Positions 1 through 12,400 are shown, counted from the stretch's first letter. The stretch is DNA of 64,000 bases from Okapia johnstoni (GCA_024291935.2 CM044321.1:66830985-66894984); one strand, 5' to 3'. The notes: a model not told the origin generated them from the letters alone. Numbers and translations: made by a program.

Positions 1-468
1 TATAAAAGGTTATAGGAAAAAGGGTTTAAGAGAGATGGAAGAGAGTGATATTTCTCTGAATATACCCTTTTGGATGGTTTACACTTTGGGAAACATATTA
101 TTCTACATATTTCAAAAGTAAATTGAAATCATCAGTAATAGAAGGAAAAATAAACCAAAACTGGAAATAGAAAAAAATCAACTCCAGTGCATTTCAAATA
201 ACTAACATAAACCCATGGAGACGTAATAGGGTAGTGCAAGAGAAATAATTCAAGTTACTTTTGTATCTAGTGCTTCGACTTTCAACCCTCAATCTACAGA
301 AGAAAAATCACAACCAAGGCTTGAACCCTTTTTAGTCAGTTTGCTTAGGTAAATATGTGAATGTAGCAATTCTGAAACTATTTTATGTGTAATGCAGGAT
401 TAGCAAATAAATGTGCTATGAGGAAACAAGGTTCTCATCGTTGAAGAAGGCAGACACAAATATGAAAT

Positions 469-670
469 GGGGATGGCTACTATACATAGAATGTATAACA
501 ACAAAGTCCTACTATATAGCACAGGAAACTATATTCGATATCCTGTGATAAACCATAATGGAAAAGAATATAAAAAATGTATTATACATAAAACTGAATC
601 TCTTTGCCATATAGCAGAAATTAACACAACACTATAAATCAGTTATACCCTAATAAAAATTTTTTAAGAG
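469..670 (+). repeat. L1 3' end
   Basis: Matches the familiar artiodactyl L1 3' UTR (tatagcacaggaaactatat, gataaaccataatggaaaag, ending cctaataaaaattttttaa). It is truncated at its 5' end. The flanking stretches 1-468 and 671-1024 hold nothing I recognise. Confidence 0.7.
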
Positions 671-1037
671 AACATTGTGGAATTATATTGGAATTTTAAG
701 TATCAATATTTATGTTTTTTTAAATAAAAAAAAAAGAAAATCTGTTGCCCTCTCCCCACCTTCTGTCTACTGAGATGACCTGAAAGCAATAATACTCCAG
801 TATCAATAAGCACTGTTAGGGCCAAAGTCTTAGCTTCTAAATACCATTCTCTAAGGGGCAGGGGTGTGGGGAAGAAACCAAGACTTGGAGAAATTTTTGA
901 TTCCAGATCATGAATAATGAACGAAGCCTGGAAAATCCTGTGCCACAAGGTAAGGAAGTACTCAATGTGCAGGTCAAAAGGAGTCACCCCAAAGCTGGGC
1001 AAACTTCAAATAATTTGAGCATCAAAATAAATAAGGA

Positions 1038-1199
1038 TGGGGACTTCCCTGGTGGTCCAGTGGTTAAGAATCCACCTTTCAAGGCAGGGGACGATGGTTC
1101 AATCCCTGGTCAGGGAACTAAGATCCACATGCTAGAACTGAGTCCGAGCACCACAGTGAAGATCCAGTGTGACAAAATGAATAAATTAATTAAATAAAT
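1038..1199 (+). repeat. tRNA-derived ruminant SINE (CHR/ART2 type) with 13-bp target-site duplication
   Basis: Begins ggggacttccctggtggtcc with the tRNA-like head (ggttcaatccctggtc is the B-box region) and ends in an (AAAT)n tail. Perfect flanking repeats aaataaataagga are at 1025-1037 and 1200-1212. Confidence 0.85.
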
Positions 1200-1329
1200 A
1201 AATAAATAAGGAAAGGAGAGAAGAGACAAATCTCCTGTGCAGAAGAATTCACAAGAAATTATTTAAATAGTCTAATGAAGGGAGAGCACTCCAGAAATGT
1301 GTGCTGTGCACAATGACTTCCTTCCAAGG

Positions 1330-1990
1330 AGTATGGCAGGGCAAGCAGGGGAAAAAGAGTAACTTTACAGTGAAGAAACCTAACCAACACTACTCTGGTG
1401 ATGAACATATATAATCACAAACTATGTTGGTAGTATGTACACCTGTTATAATGTTATGAAAATGACACTTTACCTCTGTGGTTTCCCTCTCAAAAACCCA
1501 TAATCCCGGTCTAATCATGAGAAAAGTATCATAAATTCCAATAGAAGAGCATCCTACAAAGTTCCTGACTAGTTTTCCTTAAAATTGCCAAAGTCATCAA
1601 AACCAAGTGGCGTCTGAGAAACCGTCACAGCCAGGAGGAGACTAAGGATAAATGACAACTCCATGTAATATTGCATCCTGGATGGAACCGTGGGACAGAA
1701 AGGACATTAGTGAAAAACTAAGGGAATCTGAAAAACGATGGTCTGTCCTTAACATTAGTGTATCAATATTGGTTCGTTAATTGTAATAATGTACTATAAT
1801 ACTGTAATACTATATATATATATGTATATATACACAATATATATATAAAATACTATAATACTGAAAGAGATTAGTAACGGGAAACTGTATGTGAGGTGAA
1901 TGGGATACATGGAAACTCTGTACTATCTACTCAATTTTTCTCTGAACCTAAAACTGTCCTAAAAATAGACTATTATAAACTAATAAACAA
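1330..1990 (+). repeat. Old L1 3' UTR (L1M group)
   Basis: Contains the typical tail order: cagccaggaggagactaagg, catcctggatggaaccgtgg, gtatcaatattggttcgtta, ctgtactatctactcaattt and cctaaaactgtcctaaaaat. A TA microsatellite interrupts it at 1810-1850. Confidence 0.65.
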
Positions 1991-2091
1991 ATAAGAACAG
2001 CAATGGACTCTAACTTCTTAAACAAAAAGGAACATGTAAATTCATACTGATAGAATATAAGGGGGCTTTTCCTTTTAGTAGCATCAAAACT

Positions 2092-2418
2092 TTCTATTTA
2101 GTAGATCAAACCAGTCATTCTTAATGAAAATCAACCCTGACTGCTTGTTGGAAGGACTGATGCTGAAGCTGAAAGTCCAGTATTTTGGTCATCTGACATG
2201 AACAGCTGATTCATTGGAAAAGATCCTGAAATTGGGAAAGATCGCAGGCAGAAGGAGAAGAGGGCCTTCAGAGTATGAGATGGCTGGATGTCAACACCCT
2301 TGAAATGGACATGAACTTGGACAAACTTCAGGAAATGGTGAGGGACAGGGAGGCCTGGGATGTGGCAGTCCTTGGGATCGCCAAGAGTTGGACATGACTG
2401 GGCAACTGAACAGCAACA
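2092..2418 (+). repeat. BovB LINE, 5'-truncated 3' end, with 12-bp target-site duplication
   Basis: The decayed C-terminal end of the BovB reverse-transcriptase ORF and short 3' tail (ggaaggactgatgctgaagc through gttggacatgactgggcaac). Flanked by agcatcaaaact at 2080-2091 and 2419-2430. Confidence 0.85.
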
Positions 2419-2639
2419 AGCATCAAAACTAATAAACGTGGTGGGCTTGAAGGAGGTAGGGGGAAAAGAAACACAACAACTAACATTGTAAAAAGAGCAG
2501 TTGCAGTAAAAATCATAAATGAAGGAAAAATCTTAAGGTAGAGTTTGATTAGGAGTGAGACATTTTCTTGGTTTCAAAGCATTTTTTCACAGATTGCTTA
2601 AGGGATAAAAAAGCACGGGAAAACCAAGTGAAGAAACTA

Positions 2640-2830
2640 CAACGCCTTGATCCGGTGATAAAAATTAATACCACCTTATAATGGATAGATAGACATTCTG
2701 TGCCTCCGAATGTACCATCCCGAGGAAGAATACAACTTCACCCATGTGGTTGTTTCCACCAAGGATGTATAATTTGAATCTAATCACGAGGAAACATCAT
2801 AAAGATCGACGAGAGAATTTGTATTTGAGG
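2640..2830 (+). repeat. L1M-type 3' UTR fragment
   Basis: Resembles the L1M tail (gtttccaccaaggatgtata, atctaatcacgaggaaacat). Divergent. Stretches 2431-2639 and 2831-3117 show nothing I recognise. Confidence 0.45.
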
Positions 2831-3117
2831 ACGAGTCTGTCGCTGTAAGGGGATGGATTGCTCTTGGTGAGCCCTCTTGGTCATAAGGCTGTTAAATAAT
2901 CCAATGCAAACATTAGAGACTGTGATTTTAACTACTATATTTATAAATTAAAACGCTATCGCAACGGGTTTACTTATATACGTATTTAAACACGTGTGAA
3001 GAGATTAGCAGTTTCCCTGCAGGTGAAGGAGCAGGTCTAGAGAGAGGGGAGACGGTGGGAAGAGAGAAGGGACCCTGAGCAGAGGACTGCCAGTTGTTCG
3101 GTTTGTGGTTATTTCTA

Positions 3118-3190
3118 ATTTAATAAACACTTATATAGCACTTATTTTTACCAAGCGCTGTTCTAAGCACTTTCCACAAGTTGATTGTTT
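3118..3190 (-). repeat. MIR/L2 3'-end fragment
   Basis: The order cacttatatagcacttattt then ccaagcgctgttctaagcac is the reverse-strand MIR/L2 terminal signature. Confidence 0.5.
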
Positions 3191-3628
3191 TCAAGAGAAG
3201 GCTCAGAAAATGGTCTTTAGTTCCCAAAACAAAATACAGCTATGACATTTTAAGTTATTTTATCACAAGTACTTCTATCTGTTATCAAGGCTCTGCTGCA
3301 GTGATTCTCTTCTTGGACAGAAAAACATGAACCTAGTCATTGACTGGTTTTTCGTAGAAATGTTAGTAAGCCTAGTTGGCGACGTGAAATGTTAAGACCC
3401 CTTTTAAAAGTTTTTGTATATCCCTAAAAGCCTTAAAGCATGTACTCAGAACAGCTTATGTATCTGTTTGGGGTGTCAGGCACTCACAGTGTCTTTTCCT
3501 TTAGGGGTGATCCCCAGACCAGGTCAACGCCTGTTTTAGCCGAAGTTGGTATTTCTAAACAACTTCCCGCCTCCAACTTAAGAACTACTTCCTGCCTTCA
3601 CTTGTCCTCAGCGCGTATGTGAAGCAAT

Positions 3629-3639
3629 GCATTCTGGGA
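3629..3639 (-). promoter_or_regulatory. Candidate ZNF143/THAP11 (SBS-like) site
   Basis: The reverse complement reads tcccagaatgc, the core of the SBS/ZNF143 element. It lies about 100 bp upstream of the likely start region and points opposite to a second near-match at 3682-3693. Confidence 0.5.
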
Positions 3640-3681
3640 GACGTTGAGCTTTCCAAGCTGGGTGTGAATTCCGGACTTCGT

Positions 3682-3704
3682 TTCCCACAATGCCTTGGCG
3701 CGAA
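3682..3704 (+). promoter_or_regulatory. Adjacent ZNF143-like and E2F-like sites
   Basis: ttcccacaatgc (3682-3693) differs by one base from the SBS core. It is followed after one base by ttggcgcgaa (3695-3704), which matches the palindromic E2F consensus. Motif calls were made by eye. Confidence 0.45.
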
Positions 3705-3738
3705 TTCGTAATTCCTGCCGGGGTAACTGTGAGGTGGT

Positions 3739-3748
3739 CGCCATCTTG
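3739..3748 (+). promoter_or_regulatory. YY1-like site near the transcription start
   Basis: cgccatcttg is the reverse complement of the caagatggcg YY1 core. In many TATA-less mammalian promoters this site sits just downstream of the start and helps set it, so a start near 3720-3740 is plausible. Confidence 0.5.
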
Positions 3749-3879
3749 CGTACGGAGTGGCGGCTTGTTTCTCGGCTCCTGAGGGCCGGGCTTTCAGTCC
3801 CACCCGGTCTCTATTTGGGGAAGGTCTCCGCGCTTCTTTCACCTACTTTTTTGAAGTCAATGCAGAACTGTGGTATAAG
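3740..3879 (+). other. N4BP2L2: N4BP2L2 exon 1, 5' untranslated (5' end approximate)
   Basis: The 3' boundary is clear: TATAAG|GTGAGT, with the intron starting at 3880. The 5' boundary is a guess from the promoter motifs. When joined to the acceptor before 5161, this exon supplies only leader sequence. The main ATG is then the first codon of exon 2, in a good context (A at -3). Confidence 0.6.
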
Positions 3880-5212
3880 GTGAGTAAACAGACCATTTTA
3901 AGCGAGGTGGGGTTGTGGTGGGGACGTTTTTCAGTTTCTTTCTTCTTCAGTGGCTTGGCTTCTCGCCGGCGCTTGACTGAACCCTTTAGGTTAGCCGTAA
4001 ACAGGAGCCGGGAGTGAACCTTTGGGTCTCGGAGCTCTTTGGAATTCCTAGACAGAACCTGAACGTGTCTCCTTTGGGACAGAGAAATTGGGTGAAGCGC
4101 TTTTGCTCGGGCTGCCCTGTTTGGAGGTCAGGAGGCCTTAGGGTTTAGGTTGTGTATAGGCCTCTCTCTGCTTTCTCTTCCCTGGGAATTTTCTGCTGTT
4201 TATAATGAGCAAATGAGAAGCTGAGAAGCGTCCTAGGAGGGTCCTGTTTCTGGGAGGTTGGCGTTCTCTTCAGGTGTGTTTTCTCTCAGTCCCCCTGGGG
4301 CCTTCCTGTCCCATTCGTGTTTTTGACCTTTCCTTTTGCTCTCGTATTAGAGAAAGGAAGACCAGAGAACGGGCGGAATGAAGTATTGACCCAAACAGGC
4401 TTTTGAATTGCACTGTTGAGGGTCCCCAAAAATTTTCAAGGGAAGCAGAGTTTATTTATCTACGAGATGGACGAACCATCTGGAAAAGATGAGGGCTTTG
4501 ATTTGGGGAGTTGCCAGATTTCTAAACATCACATATTTCTGTCATTCTCAGAACAACTTAAGTTACTGTTTTTTTCTTTAAAATTAATGTAATACACACA
4601 CTTGGAGACACTTTTACTCTCCTCGCAAGAATAGGGCCTATAAAGACTGACATTTCAGTTAATCTGACATTTGATTGCTAACTGTTGTGGTTGTCTGAGG
4701 TTTGCTAAGGACCTAGTGATTTTAAACAGGAAGACATTTGTGATACAGTTTATCACAACCGGTTTGGATATGTGTCATTTTGATTGGCATGCTTACTCTC
4801 CCTTTTAGTACACGATTGTATCTCTGTGTCATCGAAATGTGTATTACTGATTGAGCTTTCCAAGCTTGCTCAAATTTTGCTTAGGTTCTCTGAATTCAGA
4901 AATACATCAGTTAGATTAAAGAGGAGATATAGCTTTCTTTAAAAAAAGGATGATTGTTTACCTTCAGTGAAACTCCTGCTTTAAATCACAATGTCGTAAC
5001 AGTAGTATGTGGTTATAAAATTACAGCTTTAAAATATTCATGTTTTGTGAAAATGCTTTTTAAATGCTTATATCAAATTGTTTTTTTCTATTGTTTCTGA
5101 GGAAACTTTTGTTTAGATTTTTAAAAGTATTAGTTATTAGTTGTGTGATTTGCTCCTCAGATGCCTTATGGTGAAATTGAAGCCAAATCTGTGGGACATG
5201 AGGAAGAACTAA
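3860..5212 (+). other. Candidate 23-codon upstream ORF overlapping the main start (spliced)
   Basis: An ATG at 3860 in exon 1 reads 20 nt to the donor. After splicing to 5161 it continues in the +1 frame through the N4BP2L2 start and stops at TAA 5210-5212, giving 23 codons. It overlaps the main CDS by 52 nt. Its own context is weak (T at -3, C at +4), so leaky scanning is expected. Confidence 0.45.
3880..5160 (+). other. N4BP2L2: N4BP2L2 intron 1
   Basis: GTGAGT to CAG. The first roughly 270 bp remain CpG-containing and GC-rich (tail of the CpG island). The rest is AT-rich, with no repeat or gene that I recognise. Confidence 0.75.
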
Positions 5213-6416
5213 TAAGTGAACCATGCTCCAAGAAATTGAAGTCTACTGAAGAGGCATTTGTTTTCCCCCATCATGGTAGTGGTAATTTTCACAGAAAGCA
5301 AGAGAAAACTGGAAGTGATTGGACCCCTGTAACCATCACTAATGTTAGAGGACATAGTTATCCTCAGGAGGACAAAACCCAAACTACAGATTTGCTGAAA
5401 CCTGTGCATGATGGAATGCCTAGTGACAGACCGGATGTTATTGAGTCTGTTGATTCACAAGTTGTACAGGATATGCATCCTCCATTGGTATCCACAGATG
5501 ATGAGATCTATAGCACAAGTAAAGCATTTATAGGACCCATTTACAAACCCCCTGAGAAAAAAAAATGTAATGACAGGAGGAATCAAGCAGACACTATCAG
5601 TGGTAGAGATGGCAAAAGAGAACAAAAGAAACAGAAATTTAACTCCAAAAAATCAGAGATTGACAATGAATTGTTCCAGTTTTACAAAGAAATTGAAGAG
5701 CTTGAGAATGAAAAAGATGATTCAGAAAGCAGTTGTAAGGACCCTGAACCCTCTCAGAAACAACTCATTCCATATTATCAGAGCCGTAATAATGATCTGT
5801 TAAAATCTGAAGAAGAAAAGAAAAATTATCTTAGTAATGGCCTTCAACCACATTGTGGTTATCAGCAGTGCATGGGGAATGAGCCAGGTAAATATCCTTG
5901 TAATGGACAAGTAGTACCTACATTTTGTGACAATTCATTTACTTCCTTCAGGCCTGAGTGGCAAGCAATGCATTCTTTTGCAGTACCACAAGACCCTCAT
6001 CTTCCCAGTTTTAACTATCACTTAAATATTCAAAGATTCAGTGTTCCACCAAATCCACCATCAAATATTTTCCATGCCCAGGATGACATTGAGATGCAAA
6101 ATGGATATTTTATAAATAGTTGTCATGCTAACTGGGATTGTTTGACTTTTGATGAGAACAATGAATATACTGACTGTAGTGATATTACCAGTAGTGATCA
6201 TCCCTCTAGAAATGACTACAGTGTGCAAGATGGGTATGCGAGTAATGGTTTCTGTGAAACCAGTGAAGGATACTGGAAAGATCCTTCTGTGGACGAGTGT
6301 AATGGAACAGACAGGTTTATGAACCAGCAGTTTCAAGAGGAAAAGTTACATAAATTGCAGAAGTTACTTATTCTTTTAAGAGGTTTGCCTGGTTCTGGGA
6401 AAACAACATTGTCTCG
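5161..6416 (+). CDS. N4BP2L2: N4BP2L2 exon 2: start codon, N-terminal region and Walker A
   Basis: 1256 nt encoding residues 1-418 plus two bases of codon 419. The acceptor (ttgctcctcag) is directly followed by ATG. The donor is TCTCG|GTAAGT at 6417; unspliced reading meets a stop at once. The encoded region is hydrophilic and largely disordered. A short, probably helical, acidic segment ([20 protein letters not shown]) lies around residues 168-187. The exon ends just after the P-loop GLPGSGKT (408-415). A run of nine A at 5557-5565 encodes three lysines. Confidence 0.95.
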
Positions 6417-9400
6417 GTAAGTAAAGGATACCAAGTGAATACTTGGTAATTTATTGCTTAAAGATCATGATAGTTGTAATCAATGGCAAATGCTTTTATG
6501 TGTCTTGTAAAAAATCTTTAATTTGTTATACTTGAGAATGGCATAAGATGATAAATATTTAAAAAGATGTTTTCTGATAGAGGAGAGGAGAATTGACATA
6601 TATATTTATATTAAGATCCTGTTAAGAACTTTAAAAATAGATTCACCATGTGAAATAATGGCTGTGATGAAAGCAAATGCTATTTGAGAACTGTGCTGCC
6701 CTTCAAGTCAGCTAGCTATTCAAGAAGAGTTGGATTCATGGGTAGAAAACTTGAGCTTTGACTCAGTTATTTCAGTTTGTGACCTTGGACAGGTTTCGCC
6801 GTTAATGAATAATACTTATTTTTCTGGAATTATTGTAAGAAGCAAATGGGATAATAACCCAAGGAAAGGAATTTTGAGCTTGTTTTAAGAACTGTGTTGT
6901 GTTCATACCATTATTGATGGAGGGAACCTTTTTGTGGTTTCTTTAAGGAGTTTGAAGTGAGCAATATCTGAATTAGTGGAGTTAGAACTGATGATGTTTT
7001 ATTGTGTGGTGAAATGTTTCAAATTCCTGTCTTTGTTTACATTTTTAAAGTATTGATGGAGTCAAACACATGTGTGCAGCTGTGAAAAACAATACAGATT
7101 TTTGTAGTTTATGTAGGATGATTCGAGGTTTATGCTAGGAAAGAGGGAAAAGAGTTTATTTGATGTCTTTGGGTGATGATAAAAATGTCCAAGGAACTAT
7201 TTTGTAAATGGTTTATATTTATTTGCAAGACAGTCTAAGCAACTTAAACAGTATTTCTTCAGAAGCAAGAAATTAGAGAAAGACTTAAGTTATATAGACA
7301 TTTCAAGCTAGATTGTAAACTGATTTTTGTGAATGAATTTTAAGTCTGCATTTTGATTCCTTTTTAGTGAAAATTTTGTAGAGAAAATGATATTTCAACC
7401 CTTCTTTAGAAAGGATAGAAATTAAGAATGAAGTCTTACAAACATGGGCGTTCTTCTAGATTTGGAATATCAGAAAAGAGATGGTTGGAAATTGGATGAC
7501 GGTATTTTCTGGTGAGGGCTTCTGGTATAGAATGTAAAAAAGAAGGGTTAGGTTTGGAACAACATATTGGAGTGTGTTGAAACTGAAAGTGAGTGGCAAT
7601 TCGGTAGAAGTTCAAGGAGACATAATTATAGTGGGAGATGAGAGGTGATTATATTTAATATGTTGTTGTTCAGTTGCTAAGTCATGTCTGACTCTTTGTG
7701 ACCCTGTGTATATTTCTTTATTTGAGGAATTAGGTGTAATAAGAATGGAAGTTATAGTCACAACTACCATTTATGTTACTGTTTTTAGGTTTAGAGTGCT
7801 TCCGTATATAACCATCTTGGGAGGTGAATTAGTCTTTTCACTTTTTAGAGGCAGCAGAGGCTAATAAAAAATGAGTTCAGGTTAAAGGACTTGGGAGAAG
7901 TTATGAAAATTGGTAAGAGATCAAAGTGGGGATGTAAATGAGAGTGTGTTTCTTACCTAATCCTTCACTTTAATATCTATCACATGGGTTGCTCTATACC
8001 TGAGTCCTGGCTTTGAATGCTGCTGCTAAGTCTCTTCAGTTGTGTCCCTGGCTTTGAATAGCTTCGTTAAAGCCGCAGAAGTATCTCTTTAGGTCAGCAC
8101 TTTTTAAAATTTAAATGAAGTAGGAATGGTTGTTTGGGATTGGATATGAAGCCACATATTCTCTAGTGAGGAATGGTTTCATGTAGGATTTAGCTTTTCA
8201 AATGAGCTTTGAAAAAAGGGATAAAAATTTGGAAGATCAGAGTTGAACTGATTTGGGGCACTAAATTAAAATATAGCATTGTTTAGTATTAATATGTGGT
8301 AATGAGTTATAGTGGGTTAGATAAATTTCATATTCTTTTGGGATAGTATTCAAGTCCCTTTCTTCCTTTAGTCCTTACCTGCCTCTTTATCTTCATATCC
8401 TTGTGCACTTGAACTAGTACCCTGCCCTCCACTGCAGGAGACATAATATACGTCCTTTCATTTTTCTCAGGATTTTACTTATTTAGAGGTTCTCTTAATT
8501 GCCTCCACTTTTGATGTTTTGGTTTCTCATCTCAACCCTCAAGACAGCATTATCTTTTTATTTACTGATAACTGACTTAAGCCAACTTGGTTACAAGTGG
8601 CAGAAGCTTAGTGTTTACCACAACTTCATGAACAAGATTTTGATGAAACCAGTCTTACATTAAATTTGAATACAGGTACAGACTTTAAATATTTACAAAT
8701 ATTTACAAATAAACCTGTGCAAAACAGTTCACACAACTTCTGTAGGTATGACAAGGTGCCAGTTCTTTGTCCTCTTAGGTAAACTGATGACTTTTTGATG
8801 AAAGGTTTGTTTGAGGCAGAATTCAACAATATTCTGTAGGTAGCATTTTGTTGCTGTTGTAGTTGACAATCAGCCGAACTGAATCCTTTGATTCTATGGT
8901 TGCTCTCAGGACCATTTAGGGATCAAGTTTTGGGTATCATTCTTAGGGGTATGGGCTAAAGATTTTGCTAGATTCTTATACTGTGTTCTTGCAAGAAGGA
9001 GGCATAAATCGAAAATACTTGAGCAAATGCACATTTCTTATATGCTACAGATTTCACCAGTGAGAGTATTATCAGAAGCAGTAATTTCATCATATTAGCA
9101 AAATGTCTGGAGTTGATTAGGAATAAAATATAATTGAAGCACTTGTCAGAAAGAGAAAGTCGTACTCTGCTGACTTTGATGATGAAGGGACCATGAGTCA
9201 AGATTGACATATAGGTTGCTTTTAGAGGAATGCTAGTCTGACCACAACTTGATTTTAAGCTAGTGAAACTGATTTCAGACTTCTGACCTTCAGAACAGTA
9301 GGATAATAAACCTGTGTTGTTTTTAGCCACCAAGTTTGTGATAATTTGTTATAGCAACCATAGAACACAACAGTTTGAACAGAGGAAGAGATTTTTTTTT

Positions 9401-12400
9401 TCCTTCTTTCTCTTGGAAGAGCTCTCAGTTTAAACTCCAGAGGAAAGATTGACTTTTTCTTATGTAGGGTAATTTTCTTCTTTCAAGGAGTGTTTGGAGA
9501 ATGAAGTGTCCCAGTAGTCTTGGGCCAGAGGGTATGCAAGTCCACTCAGTACATAAGGAGGTAAAGAATTCATGCAGTATCAGTTTTACTCTAGAGTTTT
9601 TTCTTTTAAATCACTTCTATTTTTAAATATATATGATGTGTTATAGAAAACATATGGTTCTTAGAAATTAAAAAAAAAAGCATGAAAATTACAATGACTC
9701 TATATATAGTAGACCATTTTGGGGAGTAGGACTCTCAAAATGACGTTTAAAGAATACAATTCACTTGTTACTCAAGTGAAAGATTGTAAGTACAGAGTAA
9801 ATTTTTTATCTATGGTTGTGTTACAAAGTTCCCTGAAGCTGACTTGTTAAAGCAATAAACATTTATTGTCTCACAGTTTCTGAATGACAGGAATCTGGAT
9901 GCCTCTGGCTCAAGGTCTCCTAAGGAGGCTATGATTACTATGTTGCCTTGGGCTATGTTTTGGTCTGAAGGCTTGTCCTGGGGAAGACCTGCATGGAATA
10001 TCTCTCAGAATTGTTGACAAGACTCATTTCCTTGTGAGCTACTGGATTGAAGGCCTCAGTTCCTTGCTATCTGTAGTCTGTAAGGTCTCCTCAGTTGAGG
10101 GGATTATCCAAGGGTGTGGACACCAGGAGGCAGGGATGTTGTGAGCTATTGGTTTTGGCTCTCCCACCATTGTTTATGTGATTTTGGCGGCCTGATTTCT
10201 GAAGTTATTTTCATTTCTGAATTTGTTTAATACCACATTGGCAAGGTTGTTGTGAGGATTAAATGGAATCATAGAGGTATATATATAAAATGCTTTGCAC
10301 ATACTAGGTCCTCAAAAAGATAGGTATTTTGAAAAAATACGAGTCAAGTGGCCAGTGGGACCACATCTGAAATTTTTATTGTATACTTGATTTCTCAAAG
10401 GTCTAAATTTTGGCATTCTGAGAATCCATTATAGTACCTGTTGTAGCTTGGGAGGGTTCTAATAGAATCTGACTAAGAATTTTGAAAATACTGATAGTCT
10501 TAAATAATTTACTTTTGGTTCAGATGGTTGATATGACATTAGATATATCTAGATTGATAAAGGTATTTTTAAGATAATTCATGGAGTTTTGAAACGATGC
10601 ATGAGCAGTCTGGGAGGAAAAAGTCTCCCCAAGCTAAAATTATTTGCTGTAGTTATGATTTATACACCTAAGATATTCTTCATTGAGATTTGCTCATGTT
10701 TGATGTTGACATGGTTTAATGATATAAATTGATTTACTACCCCTTCCTTCCCACTTTTTTTTTTTCTGATGCGGTTAAGCATTTCTTGGGTACAGAAGAT
10801 CCTATAGTCTTGTAGTATGGTATTATTAAATCTAGAATATCATCTGCTAGTAAAGTAGTAGAACAGAGGGGAAAAAACATATATGTTATCTAGGAAAGAT
10901 AGTATCAGGTTTCTGGTACTTTTAAACATAACTAGTTATCATCTAGTTGATTATGATCAAAATTTTTTTAGAGAATTGAGCTTTGGTTTGGAATGCTAAT
11001 ATTGTGGCATTTTTTATCACTTATAAACAAATAGGATGCCAAATGTGTTAGATGGTATATTTTGGGAAAATCATGGCCACTTAAAAGAGAAATCCAGCTT
11101 TATCCTCAAACAACTTAAACCATTTACTTTTTTTTTAACATTTTTTAATTGAAGGATAATTGCTTTACAGAATTGTGTTGGTTTCTGCCAACTTCAATAT
11201 GATAAACCATTTACTTTGGTTTGTTTAAAGTAATTTGAATTAAAATTCTATAAGTGGAAGTATACAGTACATTTTTTACATTTATATATGATTTTTTATA
11301 TAAAATGTGTGCAATTTTATTATCTGAGGAAAGGAGAGATGTTTGTTATTTTAATAGTTGAAATTCTTTGTTACTTTTATTAGGAAGTATTCTTTCTCTT
11401 TTTCCTCATTAAACTTTTTTTTAATGGGTCTCAAATTCTGTGACAGATTTTTGGTCAAGTTGTTTTCATTAAAAAGTACTGATTTTAAAAACTAATAACT
11501 TAAACTGCCACACACAAAACATATGGTCCACAAAAACATTATCCTTTCCTTCTGAAGGTTTTATGATGCATTGTTATCATTAACCAGTCTTTTACTATTA
11601 AACTTAAATGGCCAATTGAGACAAACAGTTCTGAGACCGTTCTTCCACCACTGATTAAGACTGGAGTGGCAGGTATTGGGGATAATATTCATTTAGCCTT
11701 CTGAGCTTTCTCGGCAGACTTGGTGACCTTGCCAGCTCCAGCTGCCTTTTTGTCCACTGCTTTGATGACACCCACAGCGACTATCTGTCTCATGTCACGC
11801 ACAGCAAAACGGCCCAGGGGAGGATAGTCAGAGAAGCTTTCGACACACGTGGACTTGCCAGGAACCATGTCAACGATGGCAGCATCACCAGATTTCAAGA
11901 ATTTAGGGCCATCTTCCAGCTTTTTCCCAGAACAACGATCAATCTTTTCCTTCAGCTCAGCAAACTTGCAACCAATGTGAGCTGTGTGACAGTCCAGCAC
12001 AGGTGCATAACCAGCACTGATTTAGCCTGGATGACTCAAAATAATCACTTGAGCTGTGAAGCCAGCAGCTTCCATGGGTGGATCATTTTTGCTGTCACCA
12101 GCCACAATGCCACGACAAACATCTTTGACAGACACGTTCTTGACATTGAAGCCCACATTGTCCCCGGGAAGAGCTTCACTCAATGCTTCATGGTGCATTT
12201 CTACAGACTTTACTTCAGTTGTTACATTGACTGGAGCAAAGGTGACCACCATGCCAGGTTTGAGAACACCAGTCTCCACACAACCCACAGGGACAGTACC
12301 AATACCACCAATTTTATAGACATCCTGGAGAGGCAAACACAAGGGTTTGTCAGTTGGGCGAGTTGGTGGCAGGATGCAATCCAGAGCTTCAAGCAGGGTG

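Larger units (their letters stand above)
3480..3880 (+). promoter_or_regulatory. N4BP2L2: CpG-rich TATA-less N4BP2L2 promoter and first exon region
   Basis: The sequence changes from AT-rich repeats to a GC- and CpG-richer block immediately before a strong splice donor (AAG|GTGAGT, 3880). No TATA box is visible. Recognisable motifs: a ZNF143/THAP11-type site on the minus strand (gcattctggga, 3629-3639), a second near-match on the plus strand (ttcccacaatgc, 3682-3693), an E2F-like site (ttggcgcgaa, 3695-3704) and a YY1-type core (cgccatcttg, 3739-3748). The set is typical of housekeeping promoters. Transcription probably starts around 3720-3800. The exact start cannot be read from the sequence. 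Confidence 0.75.

Noticed and set aside
1041..1110. tRNA-like A- and B-box sequence, also at many other SINEs
   Set aside because: These are heads of tRNA-derived SINEs embedded in the repeat body with A-rich tails. They are not functional tRNA genes.
3585..4017. Several 60-86 codon ORFs in the CpG island on both strands
   Set aside because: GC-rich, stop-poor DNA around a promoter. No conserved start or known protein, and the + frames run through a strong splice donor.
8968..9333. 121-codon minus-strand ORF in intron 2
   Set aside because: Composition is hydrophobic and AT-driven. No motif, splice or retrocopy evidence was seen.
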